Below are positions 7,571 through 16,579 of a stretch of DNA of 41,618 nucleotides, one piece after another. The notes under the pieces are model-generated. The model saw only the letters and a list, made by a program, of their open reading frames with translations. It did not search any database and had not been told where the DNA came from. This DNA comes from Geminicoccaceae bacterium. GTDB taxonomy: Bacteria; Pseudomonadota; Alphaproteobacteria; Geminicoccales; Geminicoccaceae. Location: contig RECO01000121.1 in the NCBI GenBank assembly GCA_007694015.1, forward strand, positions 1-41,618. The letters are read 5' to 3'. Both the position numbers and the translations under genes were made by a program. Numbering within the stretch: position 1 is the stretch's first letter; every line of letters starts with the position of its first letter.

Positions 7571-10059
7571 AAGCGCCGCAACAGCCGCTCGAAATAGTCG
7601 AGCTCGAGCGCCGGCCGGTCGCGCTCGCCCGAGCGGCGGTGCAGTTCGCGCAGCACGTCGCGGGCGGTGCCGAGATCGGGTGCGTCCGGCACCTCGACCC
7701 CGAACGGGGTGGCACCGCCCTGGTTGCGCAGCGGCCGGCCGAGCGGGTCGCGGGTTCCCTGCAGCGGCGCCCCCATGCCCATCTCGCCGCCGGGCTCACC
7801 ACCGGGCATCTGTCCCATCTGCTGCATCTGCTCCATCAGCTCGCCAGCGCCCTGTTGGAGGAGGTCGAGCGCTTCCGCCTGCGATCCGGTCGCCCGGCCG
7901 GGCAGGCCCTCGCCCAGCGCCTGCTCGGCGCCGCGCATCTCCAGTTCCGACTGGCCGAGCTGGTCGGGAATGCCGGCGCCGCTCTCGCCGAGCTGGCGCA
8001 TCAGCTCGCCCAAGGCCCGCCGCAAGGCCTCCTGTTGCTGCTGCAGGCCGTCCATGCCGGCTTGGCCCTGGCCGGAGTCCTGGCCGTTCTGGCCCGGCTG
8101 CCCATCCTGGCCCTGCTGCTGCCGTTGGAAGGTTTGATCCATCAGCCGCTGCTGCTCGCGGATCAGCTCCTGCAAAGCACCCATGTTCTGCTGCATCTGC
8201 CCCATCATCGGCAGCTGCATGGCCATCTGCATGTTTTCGAGGAGTTGGCGCAGCTGCGAGAGCATCTGCTGCGCTTGCTCCATGGCGCCGCTCTGCATCG
8301 CCTCGCGCATCGCATCCAGCATGTCCTGGAAGTCCTGCCGGTCGAGCATCTGCGCATTCTGGTCGGACGGCTGCATCCGCAGGTCCTCGGGCGACATCCC
8401 CTGCATTTGCTCCAGGGCTTGGCGCATCAGCGCTTCCAAGAAGGCATCCAGCGCCGCCTGCAATTCGTCCATCAAGGCCTGCAATTCGGCGTCGTCGGCA
8501 CCCCGCTCCAGCGCTTCCTGGAGCGCTTGCTCCAAGGCGCGCAGGTCGCGCTCGGCGACCGCCAACTGGCCCTCTTCGACGAAGAGGGCCGTATCCCACA
8601 ACAGGTCCATCGCCGAGCGGTCGGCGCTGCCGTCGCGGTTCAGGACCAGACGGGTCGAGGCCGCCCGCAACGCCAAGGGCACGACCGTGTCGAGCGCCTC
8701 GACGCGCGGCCCCTGCGCCAGGATGTTGAGCTGGGCTGCCACCGTCCGCCGCTCTTCCGGCTCGGCCACCAGCTGGCGGCGGGCGGCGATGATCGCCCGC
8801 GCCACCGGATGGCTGAACTGCCGCTCGGGCAGGACGATGCGCAACGGGCTGCTGGAGCCTTCCTGGTCGGCGACGTCGGTTGCCACCAGCCGCACCACCA
8901 CCTCCTGCCCGGCGAAGGGGTGCGGGGTGAGGTCGCTGAAGGCCGCGCCGTCGTAGGTGAGCCGCGCCCGCGCGAATTGGCGCAGCGACACCCGCTCGAT
9001 CATCTCGGGCCGGGCCGTGAGCGCGAGTTCCAGTTCGATCGCCGCCAGTCCGTAGTCGTCGCTCGCCTCGAAGCGGGTCGCCAGTGCCTGGCGCTGGGTC
9101 ACCGTCGGCGGCTCGACGAACTGGATCACCGGCAAACGGTCGGCCTTCACCTCGATCGGAAAGCGCGCCAACAAGGCGCCGCTGTCGCTTTGCAGTTCCA
9201 ACGCCCCGCTTTCGCGCAGCACCGTTCGCATCTCGAAGCTGTGGGCACCGAGGGTCCGCACGTCCAAGGGGGCGAGCGCGTAGGCCGTCTCCACAACGCG
9301 GCCCTCGGGCACGTCGTGCAACTGCAGCACCAGCTCGCTGCTGGCCGGAACCACCAACGCTTCCCCGTTGGCCTCGAGCGGCAGCGCTACCGTGCGCACG
9401 ACCGGCGATTGGCCGGTGTAGAGTGGGGGCGTCAGCCACAGATCGAGCCGCATCGGCGCCGCCGCCACCGCCGGCCCCAGGCTCGGCACGGCTGCGGCCG
9501 CCAGCCGGTCGCGCCAAGCCGGCCCGGCGTCGATCACCGCCACGAACAAGGCCAAACCCGCAACCGCCCGCAGCGCCCACGGATCGCGCGTGGTCAGAAC
9601 CGAGCGCGGGAACAAACGCGGCAAGGCCGCGAGGCGTGCCCGCTCGCGCGCCTGGTGCTGGACCCAGAGCCGCTCGGCTGCCGGATCGGCACCGGTGGCT
9701 GGCCGGTCGCCCACGGCTTGGATCGGCTGGTGCGCCAAGCCCGCCGCCCGCTCCAGCCGGCGGTCCACCGCCGCTTCGTCCACCCGGCGCCAGCGCCGCC
9801 AACCCAGGCGGATCGACCAGGCCAAGCCGGCGACGAGCCCGACCAGGACGAGCCCATGCAGCCACCAAGGCATGAGCTGCAGCACGCCGAACAAGGCCAG
9901 CACCAGGAACGCCACGACCACGGCCAGCGCCGGCGCGAAGGCGTCGATGACCGCCTCCAGAGCCAAGACCGACCGTGCCCAGCGCCGGCGCCGGGCGAGC
10001 CGCCGGTTCAGGTCGGCGTCGCCGGGCGGGATGGGGCGGGTCGGCTCGGCTTCGGACAT
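7567..10059 (-). CDS. TIGR02302/DUF4175 membrane protein with Met/Gln-rich C-terminal half
   Basis: Protein of 830 aa of a family found mainly in Alphaproteobacteria next to lysA; its function is unknown. Two membrane helices (about 35-60 and 64-86) and a third (about 165-182) are followed by a large soluble, probably periplasmic, middle domain. Residues about 530-790 are strikingly low in complexity: Gln- and Met-rich helices (EALMRQALEQMQGMSPEDLR and similar), then Gly/Gln/Asp spacers such as GQDGQPGQNGQDSGQGQAG. A good Shine-Dalgarno sequence (GAGGAGCACCGG) precedes the ATG. The stop overlaps the TTG start of the amidase, suggesting a linked cell-wall role, which is inference. Confidence 0.9.
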   Translation of the reverse strand: MSEAEPTRPIPPGDADLNRRLARRRRWARSVLALEAVIDAFAPALAVVVAFLVLALFGVLQLMPWWLHGLVLVGLVAGLAWSIRLGWRRWRRVDEAAVDRRLERAAGLAHQPIQAVGDRPATGADPAAERLWVQHQARERARLAALPRLFPRSVLTTRDPWALRAVAGLALFVAVIDAGPAWRDRLAAAAVPSLGPAVAAAPMRLDLWLTPPLYTGQSPVVRTVALPLEANGEALVVPASSELVLQLHDVPEGRVVETAYALAPLDVRTLGAHSFEMRTVLRESGALELQSDSGALLARFPIEVKADRLPVIQFVEPPTVTQRQALATRFEASDDYGLAAIELELALTARPEMIERVSLRQFARARLTYDGAAFSDLTPHPFAGQEVVVRLVATDVADQEGSSSPLRIVLPERQFSHPVARAIIAARRQLVAEPEERRTVAAQLNILAQGPRVEALDTVVPLALRAASTRLVLNRDGSADRSAMDLLWDTALFVEEGQLAVAERDLRALEQALQEALERGADDAELQALMDELQAALDAFLEALMRQALEQMQGMSPEDLRMQPSDQNAQMLDRQDFQDMLDAMREAMQSGAMEQAQQMLSQLRQLLENMQMAMQLPMMGQMQQNMGALQELIREQQRLMDQTFQRQQQGQDGQPGQNGQDSGQGQAGMDGLQQQQEALRRALGELMRQLGESGAGIPDQLGQSELEMRGAEQALGEGLPGRATGSQAEALDLLQQGAGELMEQMQQMGQMPGGEPGGEMGMGAPLQGTRDPLGRPLRNQGGATPFGVEVPDAPDLGTARDVLRELHRRSGERDRPALELDYFERLLRRF

Positions 10060-10079
10060 CCGGTGCTCCTCGCGCTAGC

Positions 10080-10199
10080 GCGTTTTCCGAGAGGCTTGAC
10101 CATCCCGCACCCCCGCAGGGCCGCCCACGAGTGTACGATGCCATGGGCGGCCGGGCGGGGGTGCGGGATGGGCGAAGCTCAACCTAACCGGGAAACGCA
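10080..10199. repeat. Large nested palindrome, dispersed-repeat family 1, copy 1
   Basis: Perfect 17-bp arms (10100-10116 and 10155-10171) enclose perfect 9-bp inner arms (10119-10127 and 10144-10152) around a 16-nt loop. Outer ends read GCGTTTTCC on the left and CGGGAAACGC on the right. The right side, GGCGAAGCTCAACCTAACCG, closely matches the copy at 23946-24041. It lies between lysA and the TIGR02302 gene, whose own promoter or leader must cross it. Palindromes ending in AGCGTTTTCC are, from memory, common between genes in Alphaproteobacteria. Confidence 0.75.
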
Positions 10200-10255
10200 C
10201 GAGCGACAGACCTTGCGGCAAATGGCGGGCAGGCAGCGGGCCGCAACAACGACCC

Positions 10256-11545
10256 TCAAGCGAAGTCGGACGGCCGCACCGCGGGGCGCAACCAGGCCGG
10301 CACCGCTTCGTCGGCGAAGAGCTGGACCGGCTCCAGCCTGGGTTTCAACATGGCAACCCGATCGCCGTCCGCCAACACCTCGGCGGCCCGACCCCGAGAA
10401 TTGTAATCCGAGGCCATCGCCGCGCCATAGGCGCCGGCGTTCATGAAGGCGACGACATCGCCGGCAGCCGGGAGCGGCAGGCGCAAATCGCGCGCGAAGA
10501 TGTCGCTGCTCTCGCAGATCGGCCCCACCACGTCGACGGTCGACAACGCCGCCTCGGCCCGCACCGCCAATGGCTGGATCGGATGCACGGCACCGTACAT
10601 CGCCGGCCGGATCAAGGTGTTCATCCCCGCATCCACGACCACGAAACGCCGCTGTTCGCTTCCGGTCTTGACCAGGATGACCCGGCTGAGCAACGCCCCC
10701 GCCGCCGCCACCAGATAGCGCCCCGGCTCGAACACCAGCCGGGCACCCAGGTCCCGGGTTACCGCCAGCGCCATGCGCGCAAAGGCCTCGATGTCGAGTT
10801 CCCGCTCGTCGACGTAGCGGATGCCGAGCCCGCCGCCGAGGTTCAGCCGCTCCAGGGGAAAGCCCGCCGCCCGCGCCGTGCGGTAAAAGGTCGCCATCCG
10901 CGCATAGGCGCGCTCGAAGTCCTCCACCACGGCGATCTGCGAGCCGATGTGGCAATGCAGCCCGACCAGGCGGACGCTCGAAAGCCCCCGCAACACGTCC
11001 AGCACTTCACCCAGGCGCTCGCCGGCGATGCCGAACTTGTCGTGACGGCGACCGGTGGCGATCTTGTCGTGGGTGGTGGCCGCCACGTCCGGGTTCAGCC
11101 GCAAGGCCACGGGCGCCACAAGACCCCGCGCCGCCGCCCGTTCCGCCACCATGTGCAGCTCTTCGACCGATTCGACGTTGAGCTGCAACACCCCCACCGC
11201 CAGCGCCCGGTCGATCTCGCCATGGCTCTTGCCGACGCCGGCAAACACGATCCGCTCCGGCGCAATGCCGGCCGCCAGCGCCCGCTCCAACTCCCCCGCC
11301 GACACCACGTCGGCCCCCGCCCCCTCCTTGGCCAAGGTCGCAACGACCCCAAGCGTCGGATTGGCCTTCAACGCATAACAAAAAAGCGTATCCGTCCCGG
11401 CAAACGCCGCCGCCAGCCGCCGATAACGCGCCCGCATCTCCCGCGCGCTGTAAACGTAGAGCGGCGTGCCATGGTCCCGCACCAACCGGTCCAGCGCCAC
11501 GTCGTCGACGTGCAACAGACCGTCTCGATAGGTGAACCCCCTCAA
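10256..11545 (-). CDS. lysA: LysA, diaminopimelate decarboxylase
   Basis: PLP enzyme of 429 aa with a fold-III barrel that converts meso-diaminopimelate to lysine and CO2. It shows FCYALKANP with the PLP lysine at residue 60, HIGSQ at 199-203, GGGLGI at 237-242, EPGRY at 273-277 and ICESSD with catalytic Cys344. The start is TTG at 11545: its TTGA overlaps the stop of the lptM-like gene, a GAGGA Shine-Dalgarno sequence lies just upstream, and the protein then begins [12 protein letters not shown] as in homologues. Upstream extension of the frame is not supported. The order argH-lptM-lysA is conserved in Alphaproteobacteria. Confidence 0.96.
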   Translation of the reverse strand: MRGFTYRDGLLHVDDVALDRLVRDHGTPLYVYSAREMRARYRRLAAAFAGTDTLFCYALKANPTLGVVATLAKEGAGADVVSAGELERALAAGIAPERIVFAGVGKSHGEIDRALAVGVLQLNVESVEELHMVAERAAARGLVAPVALRLNPDVAATTHDKIATGRRHDKFGIAGERLGEVLDVLRGLSSVRLVGLHCHIGSQIAVVEDFERAYARMATFYRTARAAGFPLERLNLGGGLGIRYVDERELDIEAFARMALAVTRDLGARLVFEPGRYLVAAAGALLSRVILVKTGSEQRRFVVVDAGMNTLIRPAMYGAVHPIQPLAVRAEAALSTVDVVGPICESSDIFARDLRLPLPAAGDVVAFMNAGAYGAAMASDYNSRGRAAEVLADGDRVAMLKPRLEPVQLFADEAVPAWLRPAVRPSDFA

Positions 11546-11976
11546 AGATCCTCGTCCTCGATATCGACCACGTCCTGCTCGATCTGCGGCACCGGCGTCC
11601 CCACCGGCAACTCCAACGGCCCCACCTTGCCGCAGCCGGCCAAGAGGCCCAGGGACAAGAGGAGAGCGCAAGAAAGCAAGGGAAAGGAACTAGGGGGCTT
11701 TTGGCCCCCTAGGACCCCCGAGCGACGGCTACGCCGCCGCCACTTGGGGAAAGTGGCCGAAACCATTGGCGACAGGGCTTGCCCTGTCGCCAATGGTTCC
11801 GGCTCGGGGGTTTCCAAGGGGGCCAAAAGCCCCCTTGGTTCTGCCCTGTTTGGGGGGGCCAAAAGCCCCCTTGGTTCTGCCCTGTTTGGGGGGGCCAAAA
11901 GCCCCCTTGGTTCTGCCCTGTTTGGGGGGGCCAAAAGCCCCCTTGGCTTCCTGTCCTCTCCCGCTCCGATCATCAT
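11542..11976 (-). CDS. lptM: LptM-like lipoprotein with repeat-derived N-terminal extension
   Basis: The last 45 codons (from TTG 11679) encode a typical small lipoprotein. It has a hydrophobic segment, lipobox LLAGC, then GKVGPLELP, matching the LptM (YifL) family that helps mature the LptD-LptE LPS translocon. The frame stays open back to ATG 11976, which overlaps the argH stop as ATGA and has a strong Shine-Dalgarno sequence (GGAGAGAAGGGG). The extra 99 codons consist of hairpin repeats, including a 12-residue [12 protein letters not shown] unit repeated in frame. A signal peptide starting at residue 100 would not work, so either TTG 11679 or ATG 11766 ([15 protein letters not shown], a basic n-region) is used, or the insertion has damaged the gene. 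Annotated as the full open frame, with the start unresolved. Confidence 0.65.
   Translation of the reverse strand: MMIGAGEDRKPRGLLAPPNRAEPRGLLAPPNRAEPRGLLAPPNRAEPRGLLAPLETPEPEPLATGQALSPMVSATFPKWRRRSRRSGVLGGQKPPSSFPLLSCALLLSLGLLAGCGKVGPLELPVGTPVPQIEQDVVDIEDEDL
11691..11716. repeat. G-tract hairpin family, locus A, left hairpin
   Basis: TAGGGGGC-TTTTG-GCCCCCTA hairpin preceded by a purine-rich leader (AAGGGAAAGGAA) and followed by ACCCCCGAGCGACGGC. The same string of modules occurs at 22433-22490. The leader overlaps the sequence coding the lptM signal peptide. Confidence 0.75.
11761..11798. repeat. 38-nt perfect palindrome in locus A
   Basis: AACCATTGGCGACAGGGC followed by TT and its exact 18-nt reverse complement. 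This is the longest perfect hairpin in the window. It sits at the centre of the repeat block, where the locus at 22541-22559 has a different, shorter hairpin (GCGACGGC-AAC-GCCGTCGC). Confidence 0.9.
11814..11946. repeat. Four-unit 36-bp tandem array of G/C hairpins
   Basis: Unit: a G7 tract, CCAAAAGCCCCCTTGG, then TTCTGCCCTGTTT. Hairpins occupy 11814-11838, 11852-11874, 11888-11910 and 11924-11946, and the three 13-nt linkers are identical. The 36-bp period is a multiple of three, so the minus-strand frame reads through as [12 protein letters not shown] repeats. Identical units imply recent expansion. Confidence 0.93.
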
Positions 11977-13400
11977 CCCCTTCTCTCCAAAAACCGTGCT
12001 CTAGCTTCCCTGACCGCGGCCTTGACGTTGGTGGGGGCGGTGCCGCCGAAGCTGGTGCGGCTTTGGACCGAGTTGTCGACGCCGAGGATGGCGAAGACGT
12101 CGGCGGTGATGCGGGGTTCGATGGTTTGGAGCACGTCGAGGGGGAGGTCTTCGAGGCCGCAATTGCGCTGTTCGGCTTCGCGGACGGCGCGGCCGGCGAC
12201 GTGGTGGGCGGTGCGGAAGGGAAGGTCGAGGCTGCGCACGCACCAATCGGCGAGGTCGGTGGCGGTGCTGAAGCCGGAACCGGCGGCGGCGGCCATTTTG
12301 GCGCGGTCGAAGCGGACCTCGCGCAGCATGGCGGCGGCGGTTTCGAGGCAGAGGTCGAGGGTGTCGACGGTGTCGAACAGCGGCTCTTTGTCTTCCTGCA
12401 TGTCCTTCGAATAGGTCAGGGGCAGGCCCTTGAGCATGGTGAGGAGCGAGACCAGCGCGCCGACGACGCGCCCGGTCTTGCCGCGGATCAGCTCCGCGGC
12501 GTCCGGGTTGCGCTTTTGCGGCATGATCGAGCTGCCGGTGGAGAACGCTTCGCTGACGATGACGAAGCCGAATTGGCGCGTGGCCCAGAGCACGATTTCC
12601 TCGGCCAGGCGGGAGAGGTGGACGGCCGTGATCGAGGCGGCACTCAGGTAGTCGAGGGCGAAGTCGCGGTCGGAGACGGCGTCGAGCGAATTGGCCGCGG
12701 GGCGGTCGAAGCCGAGTGCCTTGGCCGTCATCTCGCGGTCGATCGCAAAGCTGGTTCCGGCCAGGGCGGCGGCACCCAGCGGGCTCTCGTTCATGCGCGC
12801 ACGGGCGTCCTGGAAGCGCGAGCGGTCGCGGCCGAACATCTCGACATAGGCCAGGAGGTGATGGCCGAGGGTGACCGGCTGCGCCGTTTGCAGGTGGGTG
12901 AAGCCGGGCATGACGGTGGTGGCTTCCGCCTCGGCGTGGTCGATCAGGACGGCCTGCAACGCCGAAAGGAGCTGGTCGGCGCGGTCGATGGCGTCGCGCA
13001 CGAACAGCCTGAAGTCGGTGGCGACCTGGTCGTTGCGCGAGCGCGCGGTGTGCAGGCGCCGGCCCGGCTCGCCGATCAGGTCGGTCAGCCGGGATTCGAC
13101 GTTGAAATGGATATCCTCGAGCTCGGCCTTGAAGGCAAAGCGTCCTTGCGCGATCTCCTCTTCGATCTGGGCGAGACCTTGGAGGATCTGGTCGCGGTCG
13201 GCGTCGGTGATGATGCCCTGGGCTGCCAGCATGGTGGCATGGGCCTTCGAGCCGGCGATGTCCTGGCGCCACAGGCGCTGGTCGAAGCCGATCGAGGCGT
13301 TGAGGCGTTCCATCAACGGGGCCTGGCCGGCCGCGAAATGGCCGCCACCCCAAAAGGTCACCGCCCCCTGCTTGGTGCGGCCCGTTGGGTCGCTGCTCAC
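11973..13400 (-). CDS. argH: ArgH, argininosuccinate lyase
   Basis: Fumarase/aspartase-superfamily enzyme of 475 aa that splits argininosuccinate into arginine and fumarate, the last step of arginine synthesis. It shows [11 protein letters not shown] at about 117-127, [11 protein letters not shown] (catalytic His169 region) and the superfamily signature [12 protein letters not shown] at 289-300. The start is GTG at 13400, giving [20 protein letters not shown]; the WGGGF-like stretch is the expected family start. It is divergent from tlpA with only 15 bases between, so the two promoters overlap or lie inside the genes. The stop overlaps an ATG of the downstream lipoprotein frame. Confidence 0.97.
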   Translation of the reverse strand: MSSDPTGRTKQGAVTFWGGGHFAAGQAPLMERLNASIGFDQRLWRQDIAGSKAHATMLAAQGIITDADRDQILQGLAQIEEEIAQGRFAFKAELEDIHFNVESRLTDLIGEPGRRLHTARSRNDQVATDFRLFVRDAIDRADQLLSALQAVLIDHAEAEATTVMPGFTHLQTAQPVTLGHHLLAYVEMFGRDRSRFQDARARMNESPLGAAALAGTSFAIDREMTAKALGFDRPAANSLDAVSDRDFALDYLSAASITAVHLSRLAEEIVLWATRQFGFVIVSEAFSTGSSIMPQKRNPDAAELIRGKTGRVVGALVSLLTMLKGLPLTYSKDMQEDKEPLFDTVDTLDLCLETAAAMLREVRFDRAKMAAAAGSGFSTATDLADWCVRSLDLPFRTAHHVAGRAVREAEQRNCGLEDLPLDVLQTIEPRITADVFAILGVDNSVQSRTSFGGTAPTNVKAAVREARARFLERRG

Positions 13401-13415
13401 GAGGGTTCACCGCTG

Positions 13416-13931
<516 letters not shown>

Positions 13932-13946
13932 TCCGGGGCTCATGGC

Positions 13947-14327
13947 TCAGCAGCCGGGCCGGCCGTAGGTGGCGGCCCGGCGTTGCCGGAGGGCCGCCAC
14001 GTCCCTGAGCGTGTCGCCGCGGACGACCTCGGCTGGCTGGTTCGTTGCCTGGGCGATCCTGGCTTCCAGCGCTTCGGCGGCGTCGTCGCGGTTACGGTCG
14101 CGGTGGAGCACCGCCTGTTCCTGCAGGGCCGCAGCGTGGCGGAGCGTGCCGGGCGTGGCGGCAGCCACCTCCGCCTCGGCCGCGGCCATGGCTTCGTCGA
14201 GCCTGCAGGTTTCGGCCAACTGCATCGCCTTCAGGCCGACGAGGCTGCCGGCGGGCGGCAGACCGCCGCCACAGCCCACCAGCACCAGGCCAAGCGCAAC
14301 GACGCACCCGTTTCGGGCCACGCGCAT
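13947..14327 (-). CDS. Small lipoprotein of unknown function
   Basis: 126 aa starting MRVARNGCVVALGLVLVGCG: a short basic n-region, hydrophobic core and lipobox LVGC, so probably lipid-anchored in the periplasm. The mature part is an Ala/Glu/Arg-rich helical domain (about 35-110) with a TPR-like feel (ETCRLDEAMAAAEAEVA, ALQEQAVLHRDRNRDDAAEA) and ends in GRPGC. I do not recognise a family. The ATG has an AGGA Shine-Dalgarno sequence. It lies after the TRAP permease gene with a 66-base gap and converges on tlpA. Confidence 0.75.
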   Translation of the reverse strand: MRVARNGCVVALGLVLVGCGGGLPPAGSLVGLKAMQLAETCRLDEAMAAAEAEVAAATPGTLRHAAALQEQAVLHRDRNRDDAAEALEARIAQATNQPAEVVRGDTLRDVAALRQRRAATYGRPGC

Positions 14328-14393
14328 CGGGGTCCTTCCCTCTTCGCTTCACACCCGCGCTCTGTAGGGCCTTCGGCCTGATGCTGCCACTAC

Positions 14394-16520
14394 TCAAGCG
14401 GCGGCCGGCCGGGATGTCCGTTGCTTGTCCTGGTAGACGGTCCAGGCCAAGAGCGACAGGACCACGGCGACGCCGATGACATCGACCAGCAGATGGCCCG
14501 GCCACACGCTGGCAACACCGCCGGCGAAGGCGACCAGGCGCAGGATGGGGTTCAACGGTGCTTCCATGCAGCCCTGCAATGCCGCGGCGATGCCATAGAC
14601 CCCGACGAGGGCGAAGGCGAACACCTCCAGGGCCGCCAGCCAGTCGCCGGACAGGATCGGCGTGTAGGCGAACAAGATCGGGATGATGTAGAGGCCCTTC
14701 GCGATCTTCCAGCTGATGAGGCCCGTGTACATGGGCGGCGACTTGGCTATCGCTGCGGCGGTGAAGGCGGCGAGGCAGACCGGCGGCGTGACGTTGGAAT
14801 CCTGGCTGAGCCAGAAGATGATCATGTGCGCCGACAACAGGGCCGTGGTGATGATCGCCGGGGTGAGGAGCTGGTCGCGCAAGGCGAAGCGCAGCTCGGG
14901 CGGCAGGTCGCGGACCAGGGCCGCCGCTTCGCCGCTCGCCAGGGGCTGGCCGACCATCGCCATGACGTCGGGGGCGGCGAGCATCAGGATCGGGGCGACG
15001 GCGGCCGGAATGCCACCCTCGACGAGCATCTGCACCACCTGCATGTCGGCGATCATGTTGGCGAGCGCCGGGGCGGAGAGGGTCGCCAGCACGATGTAGG
15101 CGGCGGTCACCGGCAGCCCCATGCCGAGGATCAAGGACGCCAGCGCGATCAGGGTGATGGCGATGAGCAAATTGCCGCCGGACCAGTCGGCGATCATCAA
15201 GGAGAAGGTGTTGCCGACCCCGGCGGTGACGACGACGTTGACGATCAAGCCGACCGAACAGAGCAGGACGGCGGTCAGGATCATGTTGCGGGCGCCGAGG
15301 GCCATGGCTTCGAGAATGGCGAACGGCCCCATCGGGTGGCGCGTCAGCCAACTCGAGACCACCACCACGCCGATGCCGATCACGGCGGCGTAGGTCGGGC
15401 TGTAGCCCATGATCAACAGCGCCACGAGGGCGATGATCGGCAAAACGAAGCTGGCGCCGGCATTGCGGAAGGCGGCCTTCAGGCTCGGGGCCTCGCCCTG
15501 CATCGGCTGCATGTTCAGCCGTTTGGCCTCGATGCGGACGAAATAGGCGACCGACGCGAAGTAGAGCAGCGCCGGCAACAGGGCGACGGCGATGATGGTT
15601 TCGTAGGGGATGCGGGTGTAGCTCGCCATCACGAAGGCGCCGGCCCCCATGATCGGCGGCATCAGCTGCCCCCCGGTCGAGGCCGAGGCCTCGACGCCGG
15701 CGGCGAAGGCGGGCTTGTAGCCGTTGCGCTTCATCAAGGGGATCGTGATGACGCCGGTCGAGGCGGTATTGGCCACGACCGAGCCGGAAATGGTGCCGGT
15801 GAGGCCCGAGGCGATGACGGCGACGAAGCCGGGGCCGCCGATCAACCGCCCGGCGACGACGCGGGCGAGGTCGATGACGAACTCGCCGGCACCCGAGCGC
15901 AAGAGGAACGCACCGAACAGGATGAAGAGAAAGACGTTGGTGGCCGAAATGGTCGCGATCGTGCCGAACAGGGCGTCGTCGCCATAGATCGAGCGGAAGA
16001 GCACCGTCTCCCAGGAAAGGCCACGAAAGGAAAAGACACCCGAGACCCAGGGCCCCCAGACGGCCACGTAGGTGATGGCGAGGACGATCAGGGTCGGGAT
16101 GATGAGGCCGGTTACCCGGCGGGTGAACTCGATGGCGCCGCCGATGACGACGATGGCCGCCAGCCAGTCCTCGGGATTGAGCCGCACCCCGCGGGCGTGG
16201 ATGGCGCGCTCGGCACCGGCCAAGTGGACGGCCGCGACTGCCACCGCCAGCGCCAGGAAAAGGTCGATCCACTTGGCGATGGGCGACGCTTTGCACCAGC
16301 GCGTCTGCAGGAACGGAAAGTAGAGCGCGCAGAGGACGACGAAGCCGCCGAAGTGCAGCGCGTTGCGCGTGATCTCCGGCACTTGGGCTACCAGCGCCAC
16401 GTAGAGATGGAAGAGGGCGATGGCGATGCCGAGCAGATACGCACCGCGCGCCCACCAACCGCGCAGTTCGCGCACGTTGGAGCCGCCGGCTTCGTCGTCC
16501 TCGGGGCGAGATGCCGCCAT
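14394..16520 (-). CDS. TRAP transporter permease, fused 4TM/12TM (DctQM-type, TAXI system)
   Basis: Integral membrane protein of 708 aa with about 16 hydrophobic segments. The first part (about 25-130) corresponds to the small DctQ-like subunit, and the rest is the large DctM-like sodium-coupled permease. Motifs include SGSVVANTASTGVITIPLMK and EASASTGGQLMPPIMGAGAF, typical of fused TRAP permeases that work with TAXI binding proteins. The ATG at 16520 is chosen; a GTG six codons upstream (16538) is possible and neither has a strong Shine-Dalgarno sequence. The binding protein lies 59 bases upstream in the same direction. The substrate is unknown; such systems often carry organic acids. Confidence 0.93.
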   Translation of the reverse strand: MAASRPEDDEAGGSNVRELRGWWARGAYLLGIAIALFHLYVALVAQVPEITRNALHFGGFVVLCALYFPFLQTRWCKASPIAKWIDLFLALAVAVAAVHLAGAERAIHARGVRLNPEDWLAAIVVIGGAIEFTRRVTGLIIPTLIVLAITYVAVWGPWVSGVFSFRGLSWETVLFRSIYGDDALFGTIATISATNVFLFILFGAFLLRSGAGEFVIDLARVVAGRLIGGPGFVAVIASGLTGTISGSVVANTASTGVITIPLMKRNGYKPAFAAGVEASASTGGQLMPPIMGAGAFVMASYTRIPYETIIAVALLPALLYFASVAYFVRIEAKRLNMQPMQGEAPSLKAAFRNAGASFVLPIIALVALLIMGYSPTYAAVIGIGVVVVSSWLTRHPMGPFAILEAMALGARNMILTAVLLCSVGLIVNVVVTAGVGNTFSLMIADWSGGNLLIAITLIALASLILGMGLPVTAAYIVLATLSAPALANMIADMQVVQMLVEGGIPAAVAPILMLAAPDVMAMVGQPLASGEAAALVRDLPPELRFALRDQLLTPAIITTALLSAHMIIFWLSQDSNVTPPVCLAAFTAAAIAKSPPMYTGLISWKIAKGLYIIPILFAYTPILSGDWLAALEVFAFALVGVYGIAAALQGCMEAPLNPILRLVAFAGGVASVWPGHLLVDVIGVAVVLSLLAWTVYQDKQRTSRPAAA

Positions 16521-16579
16521 GACGGTGCCGTGCCGCACCGGCAGGCCCGGATCGGGTCAGCCGGTGCAGCCAGCGAGGC

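Noticed and set aside
7639-10446. 935-codon open frame on the plus strand, antisense to the TIGR02302 gene
   Set aside because: It mirrors a high-GC gene on the other strand, is His/Gln/Leu-rich without any motif, and runs into lysA. The minus-strand protein has clear family features.
11814-11946. Possible CRISPR array
   Set aside because: Only four units and the spacers are identical to each other; there are no cas genes. It is a tandem hairpin repeat.
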